64,000 bases of DNA from Chloroflexota bacterium. GTDB lineage: Bacteria; Chloroflexota; Anaerolineae; Anaerolineales; Villigracilaceae. Under the pieces are notes generated by a model. It made no database searches. It had not been told where the DNA came from and saw nothing but the letters and a program-made list of their open reading frames with translations. Where the stretch lies: the NCBI GenBank assembly GCA_016234495.1, contig JACRBI010000004.1, forward strand, positions 183,811-247,810, written 5' to 3'. This document shows, in pieces, positions 43,774-52,919 of the stretch. The stretch's first letter is position 1. Each line of letters opens with the position of its first letter. Both the position numbers and the translations under genes were made by a program.

Positions 43774-44910
43774 TTACTCTTTTATCGCAGTCCAAATTTC
43801 ATCGTAAAGCTGGAGCGCAGCGCCAAGGTCTTGCACTTCATGTCCCTTCGCAAAAACATCCGCGGGCGTGTTTGTGATCGGAGAAGCCATGTACGCTTCG
43901 TAAACCTCGGCATGATTCGCTTTCGCAAATTCCAGCGCGGCTGTGTTCGGGTTGGTGTACGGATAATCCACCAGCGTCAGCCAAAACACGTCACCCTGCA
44001 TTAAATAATTGAACCAGGCGTAACTGATGTCTGGATGCGGCGCATTGGCAGGGATGCCCATGCCATCATAAAAAATGATCGACCCCTCCTCGGGGAAGAC
44101 ATATTCAAACGCGGAGTTTTCCTGTTGAGCCAAAAACGCCTCGCCATTCCAGACGATGCCGAGGTCAACATCGCCGGCAAGCAGCGGAGTCTTCGGGCTG
44201 TCGCTGTCAAAAACACGGATGTTCGGCATCAGTTCAAACAACTTAAGTTTGGCTTCCTCCAGTTGATTCTCGTCCGTTGAATTAACGTCATACCCGAGCG
44301 CAAGCAAAGCCATGCCGATGATGACGCGGTTATCGTCAACTGCCACGATGCGCCCCTTGTATTCGGGCTTCCACAAATCCGCCCATGAGGACGGCGGCTC
44401 GGTCACTGTCTCACTGTTGTAAATGATGGCCTGCGTCCCCATTTGATACGGCACAAGATAGTCAACCGTAGAGCCATAAGCTTCCACCAGACCCGCATCG
44501 AGATTCGTTTTATTTGTCAATTTGCCCTGATCAAGTTTTTGCAGCAACTCTTCGCGAATCAAAACGCCGATCATGTAATCGCTCGGGTGAACCACATCGT
44601 ACGGGTTAACACTCTCACCAAACGACATTTTTGTATACAATTCTTCGTTGGATGAAAAATAATCCACGTTCACATCCACACCGTAAACCAGCCCGAAGCA
44701 ATCGATGATGTCGGCGGGAACATATTCCGTCCACGTAAAAATGTCGATCTCTTTACTTTCAAAATTAACACGCGGGCTTGGCTCAGGGCAAACAAATCCA
44801 GTGGACGTCACATGCGCCGCTGAATTTTCAGGCTTTGCCGCACAAGCCGCAACAGTAAATGACACAAAAGCCGCCAAACTCAAATGGATTATTTTCTGTT
44901 GTATGTTCAC
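43774..44910 (-). CDS. Spermidine/putrescine ABC transporter substrate-binding lipoprotein (PotD-like)
   Basis: 378 residues. Signal with lipobox (FTVAACAAKP, Cys23). The mature part follows PotD: IDIFTWTEYVPADIIDCFG, YDVVHPSDYMIGVLIREELL, YLVPYQMGTQAIIYN, WADLWKPEYKGRI and YDGMGIPANAPH. Permease and ATPase genes are not adjacent, so it is an orphan or they lie elsewhere. Its place upstream of mtnA is suggestive, since polyamine synthesis makes methylthioadenosine. Confidence 0.88.
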   Translation of the reverse strand: MNIQQKIIHLSLAAFVSFTVAACAAKPENSAAHVTSTGFVCPEPSPRVNFESKEIDIFTWTEYVPADIIDCFGLVYGVDVNVDYFSSNEELYTKMSFGESVNPYDVVHPSDYMIGVLIREELLQKLDQGKLTNKTNLDAGLVEAYGSTVDYLVPYQMGTQAIIYNSETVTEPPSSWADLWKPEYKGRIVAVDDNRVIIGMALLALGYDVNSTDENQLEEAKLKLFELMPNIRVFDSDSPKTPLLAGDVDLGIVWNGEAFLAQQENSAFEYVFPEEGSIIFYDGMGIPANAPHPDISYAWFNYLMQGDVFWLTLVDYPYTNPNTAALEFAKANHAEVYEAYMASPITNTPADVFAKGHEVQDLGAALQLYDEIWTAIKE

Positions 44911-45017
44911 TCTACCTCTTTTTATTTTTTGATTATCTGCTCGCGCGATTATATATCAGACGTAACTCGAATACAACCTTGCTTGACGACTTAATCTTTT
45001 ACCAGTATAAAATCAGG

Positions 45018-47441
45018 ATGAAATATATCCGCCTCTTTTCCGGCCTGTGGCTTGCTGCTGCGATTTTGGCTTGCTCCATACTTCCGGGCATTCCCGCCCT
45101 CGTCCCGGAAGAGTCAGCCACTCCAGTCCTCCCCTTTACCCCCGAAGCAACTCTCACTCCAACCGCTGGCGCGACCCTGACTCCGCTGCCCATCGCCCGC
45201 GTAGACGTGGGCGACAAGGCTTTCTTTAATGGCGAATATGACACAGCGTTGATCCACTACCAAACCGCATTCAACGATTCACCCGATCCGCTGGTGCGCG
45301 CGGCTGCAAAATGGGGCGAAGCGCGCATTTACTTTGCACAGGAACGCTACCAGGATACCATCAACACGCTTCAAACTTTAATCACGGAATACCCGCAATC
45401 GGCACATGTCGGGCAGGCGTATTTCCTGCAAGGCTTCGCAAATTATCGTTTGGGAAATTATCAAGCCGCAGCGGATGCGTGGCAGAGTTATCTCTCCGCC
45501 CGCCCGGGGTATTTGGATGCGTACGCACAGGAACTTCGCGGAGATGCGCTCTTTAGCGCGGGGAATTTTGCAGATGCTCTCACTGCGTACACGGCCGCCA
45601 TCCAAGCCCCTGCCCTCGGTGATGACATCAACCTTGACCTGAAAGTCGCGTCCACCCAAACGGAACTTGGCGACTACCAGTCAGCGCTGGCTTTATATGA
45701 CGGAATCGCTGCGCGCGCGCCGAACGACTACGTCAAAGCTCAGGCGGCGTACGAGTCTGGGTTGGCGTATCAGGCCCTCGGTCAGAATGATGAAGCGCTG
45801 GGGAAATTCCGTCAATCAGTTGAAAACTATCCGCTATCAAATTATGCCTATCTTAGCCTTGTCGCATTGCTGGATGCAGGCGCAGAAGTGGATGATTTCA
45901 ACCGCGGGCTGGTGGATTATTACTACGGTCAATATGATGTTGCGATTCAGCGTTTCGATATTTACATAGCTGAAAACCCAACCCACGATGGCAGCGCTTA
46001 TTATTTTCGCGCACTCGCCAAAAGGGACATGGACTTTTATGACGAAGCGCTTGATGACCTTTCGACCTTCATCACTGGTTACCCAACGCATCCAAGCTGG
46101 GAAATTGCCTGGGAAAAAAAGGCGGACATTCTGTTCTTTCAAAAAGGATTGGACGCTGAAGCCGCACAGACCCTCGTTGATTTCGCCACCGCCGCACCAA
46201 ACTCTGATCTGGCTGCCGAATACTTAATGAGGGCCGCGCGGATTTATGAAAGCAACGCTCAATATCCTGAGGCTTTGCAAATTTGGGCTCGCGTTGCAAA
46301 TGAATATCCCGGAACAGAGCATGCGCCGACGGCTGTCTTTTTTGCGGGCATCATCAACTATCGCAACGGCGACGCCTCATCTGCCCTGTCATCGTTCAAC
46401 CGCAGTCTGGGGCTGTCAATCACCCCATCAGACAAGGCGCGCGCATATTTATGGATGGGCAAGGCGTACCAGAAACTTGGTGATAACGATTCCGCCGCAA
46501 ACAATTGGCGCGAGAGTCAATCTGCCGACCCGGGCGGGTATTACAGCGAACGCGCCCGTGACCTGCTGATTGACCGCCCCCCTTTTACCGCGCCGATTAC
46601 ATTAAACCCCGTGCCAAACCTCGCAACTGAACGCGAGGACGCGAACACATGGCTAAAGCTGACTCTTAACCTCCCGCTCGAAACTGACCTGAACGGTCTT
46701 GGTTCCCTGGCCGCAGACGAACGCATCATTCGCGGAAATGAATTATGGAGCCTTGGTTTTTACGAGAAAGCGCGGCTTGAATTTGAAAGCCTGCGCACAG
46801 AGTTGGAATCGAATCTGGATGCGGTCGGCAGTTATCGGCTGGCGAATCACCTGCTTGGCCTTGGCCTATATCGCACAGCGATCTTTTCAGCGCGCCAAAC
46901 GCTGACCTTGGCCGGGCTGGATGACCACGTCGAATCGATGACAGCCGCCCCTTACTTCGCGCATGTCCGCTATGGGATGTATTATTCCGACCTGATCACC
47001 CCGGACGCGCAGGCTAATAATTTTGATCCGTTATTCATTTTCAGCGTGGTCAGGCAGGAGAGTCTATTTGAGGGATTTGTCAGCTCCAGCGCCGGCGCAC
47101 GCGGATTAATGCAGATCATCCCTGCGACCGGCGACCAGATCACTTTTCAACTTGGGTGGCCGCTCAATTACACAGACAAAGACCTTTACCGTCCCGATGT
47201 GAGCATCGCCTTCGGCACTCATTATCTGGCGACGAATCGAAAGCTGCTGAATGGAGACTTGTACGCCGCATTAGCCGCATACAATGGCGGACCCGGGAAT
47301 GCCCAGCAATGGCAGGCGCTTTCAGGCAATGACCCTGACTTATTCCTCGAAAGCGTGCGCTTTGAAGAAACGCGGAATTACATCCGCAACATTTATGAGA
47401 TTTACGCCATCTACAGGCGCTTGTACGGTTCGGCTGAATAA
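45018..47441 (+). CDS. Soluble lytic murein transglycosylase with TPR repeats
   Basis: About 807 residues from the ATG at 45018, which opens a lipoprotein signal (AAAILACSILPG). The frame is open further upstream to 44859, but that part overlaps the divergent gene and is rejected. A TPR-like superhelix runs from about 60 to 600, then a C-terminal SLT domain: VVRQESLFEGFVSSSAGARG with the catalytic Glu, GLMQIIPATG, and AALAAYNGGPGNAQQW. Cleaves peptidoglycan to anhydromuropeptides. TATAAA ends 6 bases before the ATG. Confidence 0.92.
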   Translation: MKYIRLFSGLWLAAAILACSILPGIPALVPEESATPVLPFTPEATLTPTAGATLTPLPIARVDVGDKAFFNGEYDTALIHYQTAFNDSPDPLVRAAAKWGEARIYFAQERYQDTINTLQTLITEYPQSAHVGQAYFLQGFANYRLGNYQAAADAWQSYLSARPGYLDAYAQELRGDALFSAGNFADALTAYTAAIQAPALGDDINLDLKVASTQTELGDYQSALALYDGIAARAPNDYVKAQAAYESGLAYQALGQNDEALGKFRQSVENYPLSNYAYLSLVALLDAGAEVDDFNRGLVDYYYGQYDVAIQRFDIYIAENPTHDGSAYYFRALAKRDMDFYDEALDDLSTFITGYPTHPSWEIAWEKKADILFFQKGLDAEAAQTLVDFATAAPNSDLAAEYLMRAARIYESNAQYPEALQIWARVANEYPGTEHAPTAVFFAGIINYRNGDASSALSSFNRSLGLSITPSDKARAYLWMGKAYQKLGDNDSAANNWRESQSADPGGYYSERARDLLIDRPPFTAPITLNPVPNLATEREDANTWLKLTLNLPLETDLNGLGSLAADERIIRGNELWSLGFYEKARLEFESLRTELESNLDAVGSYRLANHLLGLGLYRTAIFSARQTLTLAGLDDHVESMTAAPYFAHVRYGMYYSDLITPDAQANNFDPLFIFSVVRQESLFEGFVSSSAGARGLMQIIPATGDQITFQLGWPLNYTDKDLYRPDVSIAFGTHYLATNRKLLNGDLYAALAAYNGGPGNAQQWQALSGNDPDLFLESVRFEETRNYIRNIYEIYAIYRRLYGSAE

Positions 47442-47456
47442 TAAATATCCCAGGCA

Positions 47457-47507
47457 AAACAAAAAGGATGAGGAACTCAATAGTGAGTTCTTCATCCTTT
47501 TTGTTTC
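47457..47507. terminator. Bidirectional terminator
   Basis: AAACAAAAAGGATGA-g-GAACTC...GAGTTC-t-TCATCCTTTTTGTTT between convergent genes. Confidence 0.92.
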
Positions 47508-47521
47508 AATCGTATAAAAAA

Positions 47522-47830
47522 TTAATCCATGTGCGCGATGACGCGCTGATTTACCGTATCCACGTCCATATCCAGCACAGCAACAATCTTGTCTCTGCCG
47601 CTTTGGCCGGCGACAATATCCAGCCGCGACTTTGGCACGCCGAGGATTTCAGCCAGAAAACTGATCAACTCCTTGTTGGTTTCTTCATCTGGTGTTTCTG
47701 CAGCAAGGTGAATCTTGACCGTGCCGTCATTTAATATCCCGACAATTTGGTCGCGGCTTGCGCGGGGTGTGATGCGAACTGCCAAAGCCGAACCGCGCTG
47801 TCCATGATGAAGATCAAATTTCCTGGTCAT
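47522..47830 (-). CDS. yggU: DUF167 (YggU) family protein
   Basis: 102 residues with the family core VRITPRASRDQIVGI, VKIHLAAETPDEETNKELISFL and SRLDIVAGQSGRDKIVAV. A small cytoplasmic protein of unknown function, common next to yggT/yggS as here (8 bases from yggT). Confidence 0.92.
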   Translation of the reverse strand: MTRKFDLHHGQRGSALAVRITPRASRDQIVGILNDGTVKIHLAAETPDEETNKELISFLAEILGVPKSRLDIVAGQSGRDKIVAVLDMDVDTVNQRVIAHMD

Positions 47831-47837
47831 AATTCCC

Positions 47838-48104
47838 TCAACTTAATCCTGTGAAAATGGCAATCAAAACACGCGACAAAAAGTCAACAGCGATGATTAA
47901 TATCAACGGGCTGAAATCCAGCGTCCCTGCCAAAGGCACGACTCGCCGAATCGGAGCAAGAAACGGATCCACGATGCGGTCCAGCGCCTCGCGCACGGGA
48001 TGATACGGCGGCAGAAAAAATGAAAGCAGCGAAGAAGCAATCACGATCCAGATAAACAACTGGGCTACTACCCGAATTAAAGTGACCAAAACCAAAAAAT
48101 TCAT
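47838..48104 (-). CDS. yggT: YggT family membrane protein
   Basis: 88 residues, two membrane helices (VVAQLFIWIVIASSLLSFFL and SPLILIIAVDFLSRVLI) with the family stretch DRIVDPFLAPIRRVVPLAG between. YggT proteins are linked to osmotic shock and, in Gram-positives, to division clusters. Its start overlaps the yggS stop by four bases. Confidence 0.9.
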   Translation of the reverse strand: MNFLVLVTLIRVVAQLFIWIVIASSLLSFFLPPYHPVREALDRIVDPFLAPIRRVVPLAGTLDFSPLILIIAVDFLSRVLIAIFTGLS

Positions 48105-48841
48105 CCTACCTCCGTTTTATATTGACGCGCCCCGACAATGGCAGTGCCCACACGTACAAAAGTAGCGCCTTCCTGCACAGCTACTTCATAATCAGTACTG
48201 GTTCCCATTGATAACTCTGACAAATCAACATTCGGGAACTGCGAAACAAGATACTCTTGCAGACGTTTTGTCTTCTGAAAATAAGGCCGCGAAAACTCAG
48301 CGGCAGAACCGAGCGGCGGCATCACCATCAGTCCGCGCACCTGCAAGTTTGGCAGAGCGGCCACCACAGCAAGTTCATCCAGCAGCGCTGGCCAATGTAT
48401 TTCATCCGATGCCAGCCAGCCGGATTTGCTGTCCTCGCCGCCGAGGTTGAATTCGAGCAGCACAGGCAGCGAGCGATTGGCTGCGCCGCAAAACCGATCG
48501 AGTCTCTGCGCCAGTTTCAAGCTATCCAGTGAATGTAAAAAGTTAAAGTTCTCGGCCACCGTCTGCGCCTTTCGGCTTTGCACGTGACCGATCATGTGCC
48601 ATTCTACCGCAGAAACCCCGCGCAGCGATTGAAGTTTCCGCGCGCCTTCTTCTGGATAATTCTCTCCCAGAATATTCGCGCCGGCCTCAATTGCGGCTTG
48701 TACGATCTCGATCGGCTGAGACTTGGTCACGACAACCAATTTGATCGACTCAGGCTGACGGTTCGCGATTCGAGCCGCACTTGCGATTTTATCCAGCGTA
48801 TGCAAATATTTTTCACGGATGGATTTGACCAATTCACTCAT
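48101..48841 (-). CDS. yggS: PLP homeostasis protein YggS
   Basis: 246 residues. PLP-binding single-domain alanine-racemase-fold protein that keeps free pyridoxal phosphate in balance. Seen: KLVVVTKSQ (PLP Lys), NILGENYPEEG, WHMIGHVQSRKA, LLEFNLGGEDSKSGW, VRGLMVMPPLG, LSMGTSTDYEVAVQEGATFVRVGTAIVG. TAAAAT ends 6 bases before the ATG, which suggests a leaderless start for the yggS-yggT-yggU run. Confidence 0.94.
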   Translation of the reverse strand: MSELVKSIREKYLHTLDKIASAARIANRQPESIKLVVVTKSQPIEIVQAAIEAGANILGENYPEEGARKLQSLRGVSAVEWHMIGHVQSRKAQTVAENFNFLHSLDSLKLAQRLDRFCGAANRSLPVLLEFNLGGEDSKSGWLASDEIHWPALLDELAVVAALPNLQVRGLMVMPPLGSAAEFSRPYFQKTKRLQEYLVSQFPNVDLSELSMGTSTDYEVAVQEGATFVRVGTAIVGARQYKTEVG

Positions 48842-48872
48842 GTGATAATTTTACCCCCGCTTCTCTCCTGAC

Positions 48873-49655
48873 CTAGGCCTGGAGCGCCATCAATGCGGCG
48901 AATCTGCCCGTTTTGCCTTTTTCTGCGCGATGCGAGAACCAGTCATCCAAGTGACAGGCGGTGCAGATATTTGAAATTTGAATCTGTTCGACGCCCGCTT
49001 TTTGTAATTGAATGGCATTTGCAGTCCACAAGTCAAGATATGTGCTTCCATCTCTGGTCTGCAATATCTGGTCGGCGGCATCGGCATGTTGTTCCGCGAT
49101 CTGCGAAATTACTTCTCCGCCCACCTCGTAATGGTCAACACCGATGGACGGCCCAATACCAGCGACAATGTCTTCAGGTTTGCTGCCGTAACGAGATTTC
49201 ATTCCATCGACAGCAGCCTGCACCACGCCGCGCACGGTTCCCATCCAGCCTGCATGAGCGATGCCGATCACTTTTTTCTGCGGGTCATGGAAAAGGATCG
49301 GAACACAATCGCCAAAGCGCATGAACAGGGTCACTTCGGGATTGTCGGTGAAAATAATGTCTGCTTTTGCGGACGGCTGATCGAGCGGGCGGGGAGCATC
49401 AGCGTAGACAATGCTCGTGCCGTGTACCAGCCACACGTCATGAAGAGATGCGGGTTCACATCCCATTGCGCGAAATATGCGAATGCGATTCTCTGCCACG
49501 TGCTCGGGCTTATCCCCCACTGATCCGCCAAGGTTGAGCGAATGCCACGGCTCCGGGCTGACGCCACCGCGCCGGGTAAAGATCGCCTGTGTTACTGATT
49601 TATGAAAAATGTCGAAGCTGTAAAAGCGAAGTCCGTGCTGCTCGTGAAAGGGCAT
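48873..49655 (-). CDS. pgeF: Peptidoglycan editing factor PgeF (YfiH, laccase domain)
   Basis: 260 residues of the Cu-oxidase_4/YfiH family. Metal-site residues: the His of WLVHGTSI, the Cys of MRFGDCVPILFHDP, and the His of GIAHAGWMGTVRGVV. Known for editing cell-wall precursors and for purine nucleoside activity. Its ATG overlaps the DUF2085 gene stop by one base and it lies just upstream of yggS, the usual pgeF-yggS-yggT order. Confidence 0.92.
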   Translation of the reverse strand: MPFHEQHGLRFYSFDIFHKSVTQAIFTRRGGVSPEPWHSLNLGGSVGDKPEHVAENRIRIFRAMGCEPASLHDVWLVHGTSIVYADAPRPLDQPSAKADIIFTDNPEVTLFMRFGDCVPILFHDPQKKVIGIAHAGWMGTVRGVVQAAVDGMKSRYGSKPEDIVAGIGPSIGVDHYEVGGEVISQIAEQHADAADQILQTRDGSTYLDLWTANAIQLQKAGVEQIQISNICTACHLDDWFSHRAEKGKTGRFAALMALQA

Positions 49656-50665
49656 TATTTGGAAACCTGATTGACTGCAAATTTTTTGATGTAATACTGG
49701 CGCGTTTCGTTCATGGACTCTTCGATGTTTGGGTAGGCAAACCAGGCGGTCATGAAACCGAAAAGCGCGCCGGTGATTACCCGCAGATAGACAGTGCTCT
49801 CGCGATATGGAAGCATTGAATCAAGCCACGCCCAATTGAACTGACTGAAAAGTTGAGAGAAGCCGTCCAGCCCAATCGGGGCGAGGCCGATAAAAAGCCA
49901 GGCCATCCAATGCAGGGATTTTATGCGGCGGCCGGTCAAACCAAAAATTATTCCGAAAAGCAAAAGCGCAAGGTAGATCGCCACATCCCGTTCACAAAGC
50001 GCGACCTTGTACCCGACTGATTCGTCGCCGGTATATTTGCGTGCGTCAAAGCGCGTGACGCTGTATGGGTCATCAAGACGGGGAATGCCGGTAGCCTGCT
50101 CGAAAGTTTGCAGTCCCGCCATGTTCGCTTCCGCAAGCGGATAAATCACCTGATCGCCGTATAAAAAGAACGAGCGGAATCCGAATTGATGGCAGAGCGG
50201 GCTGTAGATGCGGTAGATTGCGCGGGCCGGAAGTTCTGCGCCGAGTTTCATCAACGTCGGCGCAAGGAAGGGCAGGCCGACGTAGATCAACATGAACAGG
50301 TTGAGCATCAGTAAATATCGTTTTGCGATCCAAAATGAGACGCGGTCTCCAGTTGTCACAGTGTTTCCTTTTTTGAGCTTCATTTGATATTCCGGGTCGC
50401 CGAGTTGTTCCAACTGGTTCTTTCGATCGGAAGCGGCGCCGAGGGTCATTTGCAGTGTCTGACGCGTGATGGGCGCTTTCAGGCTGTACGGGCCAACCTC
50501 CACAACCGGGATGGAGTCATGGAATTTGAGCAGTAAGGCATTATCAGAATCGACATCCACTTCTGCTAAGCGGTGCGGATATTGGGTTTGCAAGTCGCTG
50601 AGTGTCATTCTTACTTCATCGCACGACTGGGAATTTTTTCGGCTGTAAAGGGTTACATTGAGCAT
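49655..50665 (-). CDS. DUF2085 membrane protein fused to a glutaredoxin-like domain
   Basis: 336 residues. The first 75 resemble a DUF836/glutaredoxin-like fold (VTLYSRKNSQSCDEVRMTL; the CxxC is reduced to a single Cys15). The rest is a multi-helix DUF2085 region: PLCHQFGFRSFFLYGDQVIYP, YKVALCERDVAIYLALLLFG, LAPIGLDGFSQLFSQF. AAGGAC precedes the ATG. DUF2085 function is unknown; conserved Cys/His groups suggest a metal or redox role. Confidence 0.82.
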   Translation of the reverse strand: MLNVTLYSRKNSQSCDEVRMTLSDLQTQYPHRLAEVDVDSDNALLLKFHDSIPVVEVGPYSLKAPITRQTLQMTLGAASDRKNQLEQLGDPEYQMKLKKGNTVTTGDRVSFWIAKRYLLMLNLFMLIYVGLPFLAPTLMKLGAELPARAIYRIYSPLCHQFGFRSFFLYGDQVIYPLAEANMAGLQTFEQATGIPRLDDPYSVTRFDARKYTGDESVGYKVALCERDVAIYLALLLFGIIFGLTGRRIKSLHWMAWLFIGLAPIGLDGFSQLFSQFNWAWLDSMLPYRESTVYLRVITGALFGFMTAWFAYPNIEESMNETRQYYIKKFAVNQVSK

Positions 50666-50683
50666 GGTCTGTCCTTAAATAAA

Positions 50684-50742
50684 TTTCGGAAGTCTTGATC
50701 AGGCTCGTCTGTTCGAGTGCCTTTTTACAGACTTCCGAAGTT
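50684..50742. repeat. TTCGGAAGTC palindromic repeat
   Basis: ttcggaagtc...gacttccgaa arms with a 37-base centre, between the DUF2085 and ccdA genes. Confidence 0.65.
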
Positions 50743-50751
50743 TGCTGCTGC

Positions 50752-51474
50752 CTAGATTCCGAAATCGATCCAGAAGAATTGAGCGCGCTGGGCAATGAGT
50801 TCAAATACGCCGGTAAACAACAACACGCCAACAAGGACGAGAATGACTCCCATTGCGATCTCAACATAGCGCATGGTTTTACTGTATTTCTTCAATATGG
50901 TTGAGACCCAGCCGATACCCAGCGCGGCGATCAAGAACGGGATGGCCAGCCCTGCCGAATATGCGGAAAGCAGCACCGCTCCCAGCGAGACTGATCCGCC
51001 ATTGATGGCAAGCGTCAGGATCGCGCCGAGGACTGGTCCCACACAAGGAGACCAGCCAGCCGAGAAAAATACTCCCATCAGCGCGGAGGATAAATATCCC
51101 CATTTAGGGTCAGGCGCCTGTTGAACTCGTGTGTCATACGCCAGAAAAGGAATATGAAAAACGCCGATCATGTGCAGGCCGAAAATAACGACGACCACTC
51201 CACCGATCTTCGCCAGCCAGTATCGCAGTTCAAAAAGCAATCCGCCTGCAAAGGAAGCTAAGACACCGAGCAGGACGAATACAATGCTAAACCCAAGCAC
51301 AAAGGCCAGGCCGTGGCTGAAGGTAAGCCAACGGCTGGAAGTTTGAGTCCGCTCGCCGCCAGCGGCGAGTCCGCCAAGGTAGCCGATATAAGCAGGAACA
51401 AGCGAAAAGACGCAAGGCGAAAGGAAGGAAGCCAACCCGGCCAGAAAAGCCAGTCCAACACTAATTTGTGCCAT
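50752..51474 (-). CDS. ccdA: CcdA-type thiol-disulfide transmembrane transporter
   Basis: 240 residues, six helices. Moves reducing power from cytoplasmic thioredoxin across the membrane. The two conserved Cys are in SFLSPCVFSLVPAYIGYL and SAGWSPCVGPVLGAIL, with the expected Pro next to each. GAGGTAATAG precedes the ATG. No cytochrome c assembly genes are near; it may feed the thiol-based proteins encoded around (cupredoxin, VKOR partners), but that is inference. Confidence 0.93.
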   Translation of the reverse strand: MAQISVGLAFLAGLASFLSPCVFSLVPAYIGYLGGLAAGGERTQTSSRWLTFSHGLAFVLGFSIVFVLLGVLASFAGGLLFELRYWLAKIGGVVVVIFGLHMIGVFHIPFLAYDTRVQQAPDPKWGYLSSALMGVFFSAGWSPCVGPVLGAILTLAINGGSVSLGAVLLSAYSAGLAIPFLIAALGIGWVSTILKKYSKTMRYVEIAMGVILVLVGVLLFTGVFELIAQRAQFFWIDFGI

Positions 51475-51500
51475 CTATTACCTCATAAAATAAAAAATTG

Positions 51501-51690
51501 ATGTCGTTGCGAGCCGCGCCTTTGGTATTAGCGGCGACACTTGCGCCGCACTGCATTCCATGGCACCGCCCGCCACATCGGTTTCGCATTCGCGCATCGA
51601 TGCCGAAGGGGCAGGTGTGGCGCAGTGCAAGTGAGCAATCTCCGACACGGAAATGAGATTGCTTCGGACAAAAACGTCCTCGCAATGACA
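51501..51690. repeat. Long composite copy of the GATTGCTTCGG/CTCGCAATGAC repeat
   Basis: Opens tgtcgttgcgagcc, contains gcgccgcactgc...gcgcagtgcaagtgagcaatc, ends agattgcttcgg...cctcgcaatgaca. Intergenic between ccdA and the L,D-transpeptidase gene. Confidence 0.75.
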
Positions 51691-51697
51691 TAATTTA

Positions 51698-52849
51698 TTA
51701 CAACTTCAACTCTGTTGTCGTTACCACAGTCCCATGGTCAGGGTACGTCATGCGCATTTCAGACTGGGCAAGCGAGATGTAGGGTGTCGTCCAGCGGAAG
51801 ATCCACTTTGCATCTTCCGGTTTGACGTTTATGCAGCCGTGCGAACGCCTCTCTCCAAAATCGTTGTGCCAGAACGCGCCGTGGATGGCGATCCCGTCAC
51901 CGTGAATGATGGTTGACCACGGAACTGCCGGCGTTGAATACCCGGAAGCCGAACCGCCGCCGGACATATTCAACGAGATGATCTTCCAATTGGTGAGCAG
52001 GTCACCGACTGGAGTTGCGCGTTCATCGGAGATCTCACCCGTCACAGGGTTATAAACTGCACCGCTGGAAATGCGGCAGAAGAACACTTCGGTCTTGCCT
52101 TCAAAAGCGGAAAGGGTCTGATAGGTCAGGTCTGCCACGATGCGTTTCTCGGCAGGGTCAACATCCGGGCTGATGGGCGCTACATCTGCCTCTGTCAACA
52201 CTTTTACACCGGCGCCATCCAGCCAGTAAATATCACCAAACCCGTAACCGTGACCGTTCCCAGTTTCATTCCAGCGATATTCCACGAATCCGTTGGACTG
52301 GCGGACCTGGTCGATCCAAAGGACTTGACCATAATACGCGCGCGGCGGGAAGTTATATTGAATCAAACTTTGAATCCATGGCGAGGCTGGGGCGCCATCG
52401 AGCGTGAGGTCAACGTACGGGACGGTCACCTCAGCCCAAAAACCAGCCTGACCCGCAGGCATCTCAGTTACGGGCGTGTTCGGTAAATTTCGTGTCGGTT
52501 GAATTCGGGAAGACCAGATATATCCCTTTGGTGTTTCAAGATATTTCTGATTCGTCAAATTCTCAACACTGCCGATCACTTCGCGCGTCCACGGAATCAA
52601 TGTGTCTGCTGGAAGGTTTCCGATGGATGTGTTCAAAGCAGGGTTATTCGTCGGGTGGCTACGAATGTCTGTGGCATCCACCAGCCGCCCGATTATTTCA
52701 CTGTCTGGAAATTGCGGCAAGCGCTTGGGAGCATAAAAAGGTTCAAGCGCCTTAAAAGGAAATTCAAAACGGCGGAATGCCAATGCTCCCAGCCCAAGGC
52801 CGGCCACTTTCAAAAAATCACGACGGGAAAACGATTGCTGCATATTCAC
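51698..52849 (-). CDS. L,D-transpeptidase (YkuD), Tat-exported
   Basis: 383 residues. N-terminal twin-arginine signal FSRRDFLKVAGLGLGALAF. The catalytic YkuD domain is at the C terminus: HGDGIAIHGAFWHNDFGERR, then SHGCINVKPEDAKWIF with catalytic Cys. It forms 3-3 peptidoglycan cross-links or attaches proteins. The middle 200 residues have no other recognised domain. The TAT-exported form is unusual among YkuD enzymes but is seen in this phylum. Confidence 0.9.
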   Translation of the reverse strand: MNMQQSFSRRDFLKVAGLGLGALAFRRFEFPFKALEPFYAPKRLPQFPDSEIIGRLVDATDIRSHPTNNPALNTSIGNLPADTLIPWTREVIGSVENLTNQKYLETPKGYIWSSRIQPTRNLPNTPVTEMPAGQAGFWAEVTVPYVDLTLDGAPASPWIQSLIQYNFPPRAYYGQVLWIDQVRQSNGFVEYRWNETGNGHGYGFGDIYWLDGAGVKVLTEADVAPISPDVDPAEKRIVADLTYQTLSAFEGKTEVFFCRISSGAVYNPVTGEISDERATPVGDLLTNWKIISLNMSGGGSASGYSTPAVPWSTIIHGDGIAIHGAFWHNDFGERRSHGCINVKPEDAKWIFRWTTPYISLAQSEMRMTYPDHGTVVTTTELKL

Positions 52850-52919
52850 CTGTTTTTATAATTATTTCAGCAAGGATACCTGTAAACAAAATCAGCGTCA
52901 ACGGCACAGTGAGAATACA

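Noticed and set aside
44859..45017. 53-residue extension of the lytic transglycosylase
   Set aside because: It overlaps the divergent PotD-like gene and would place the lipoprotein signal internally.
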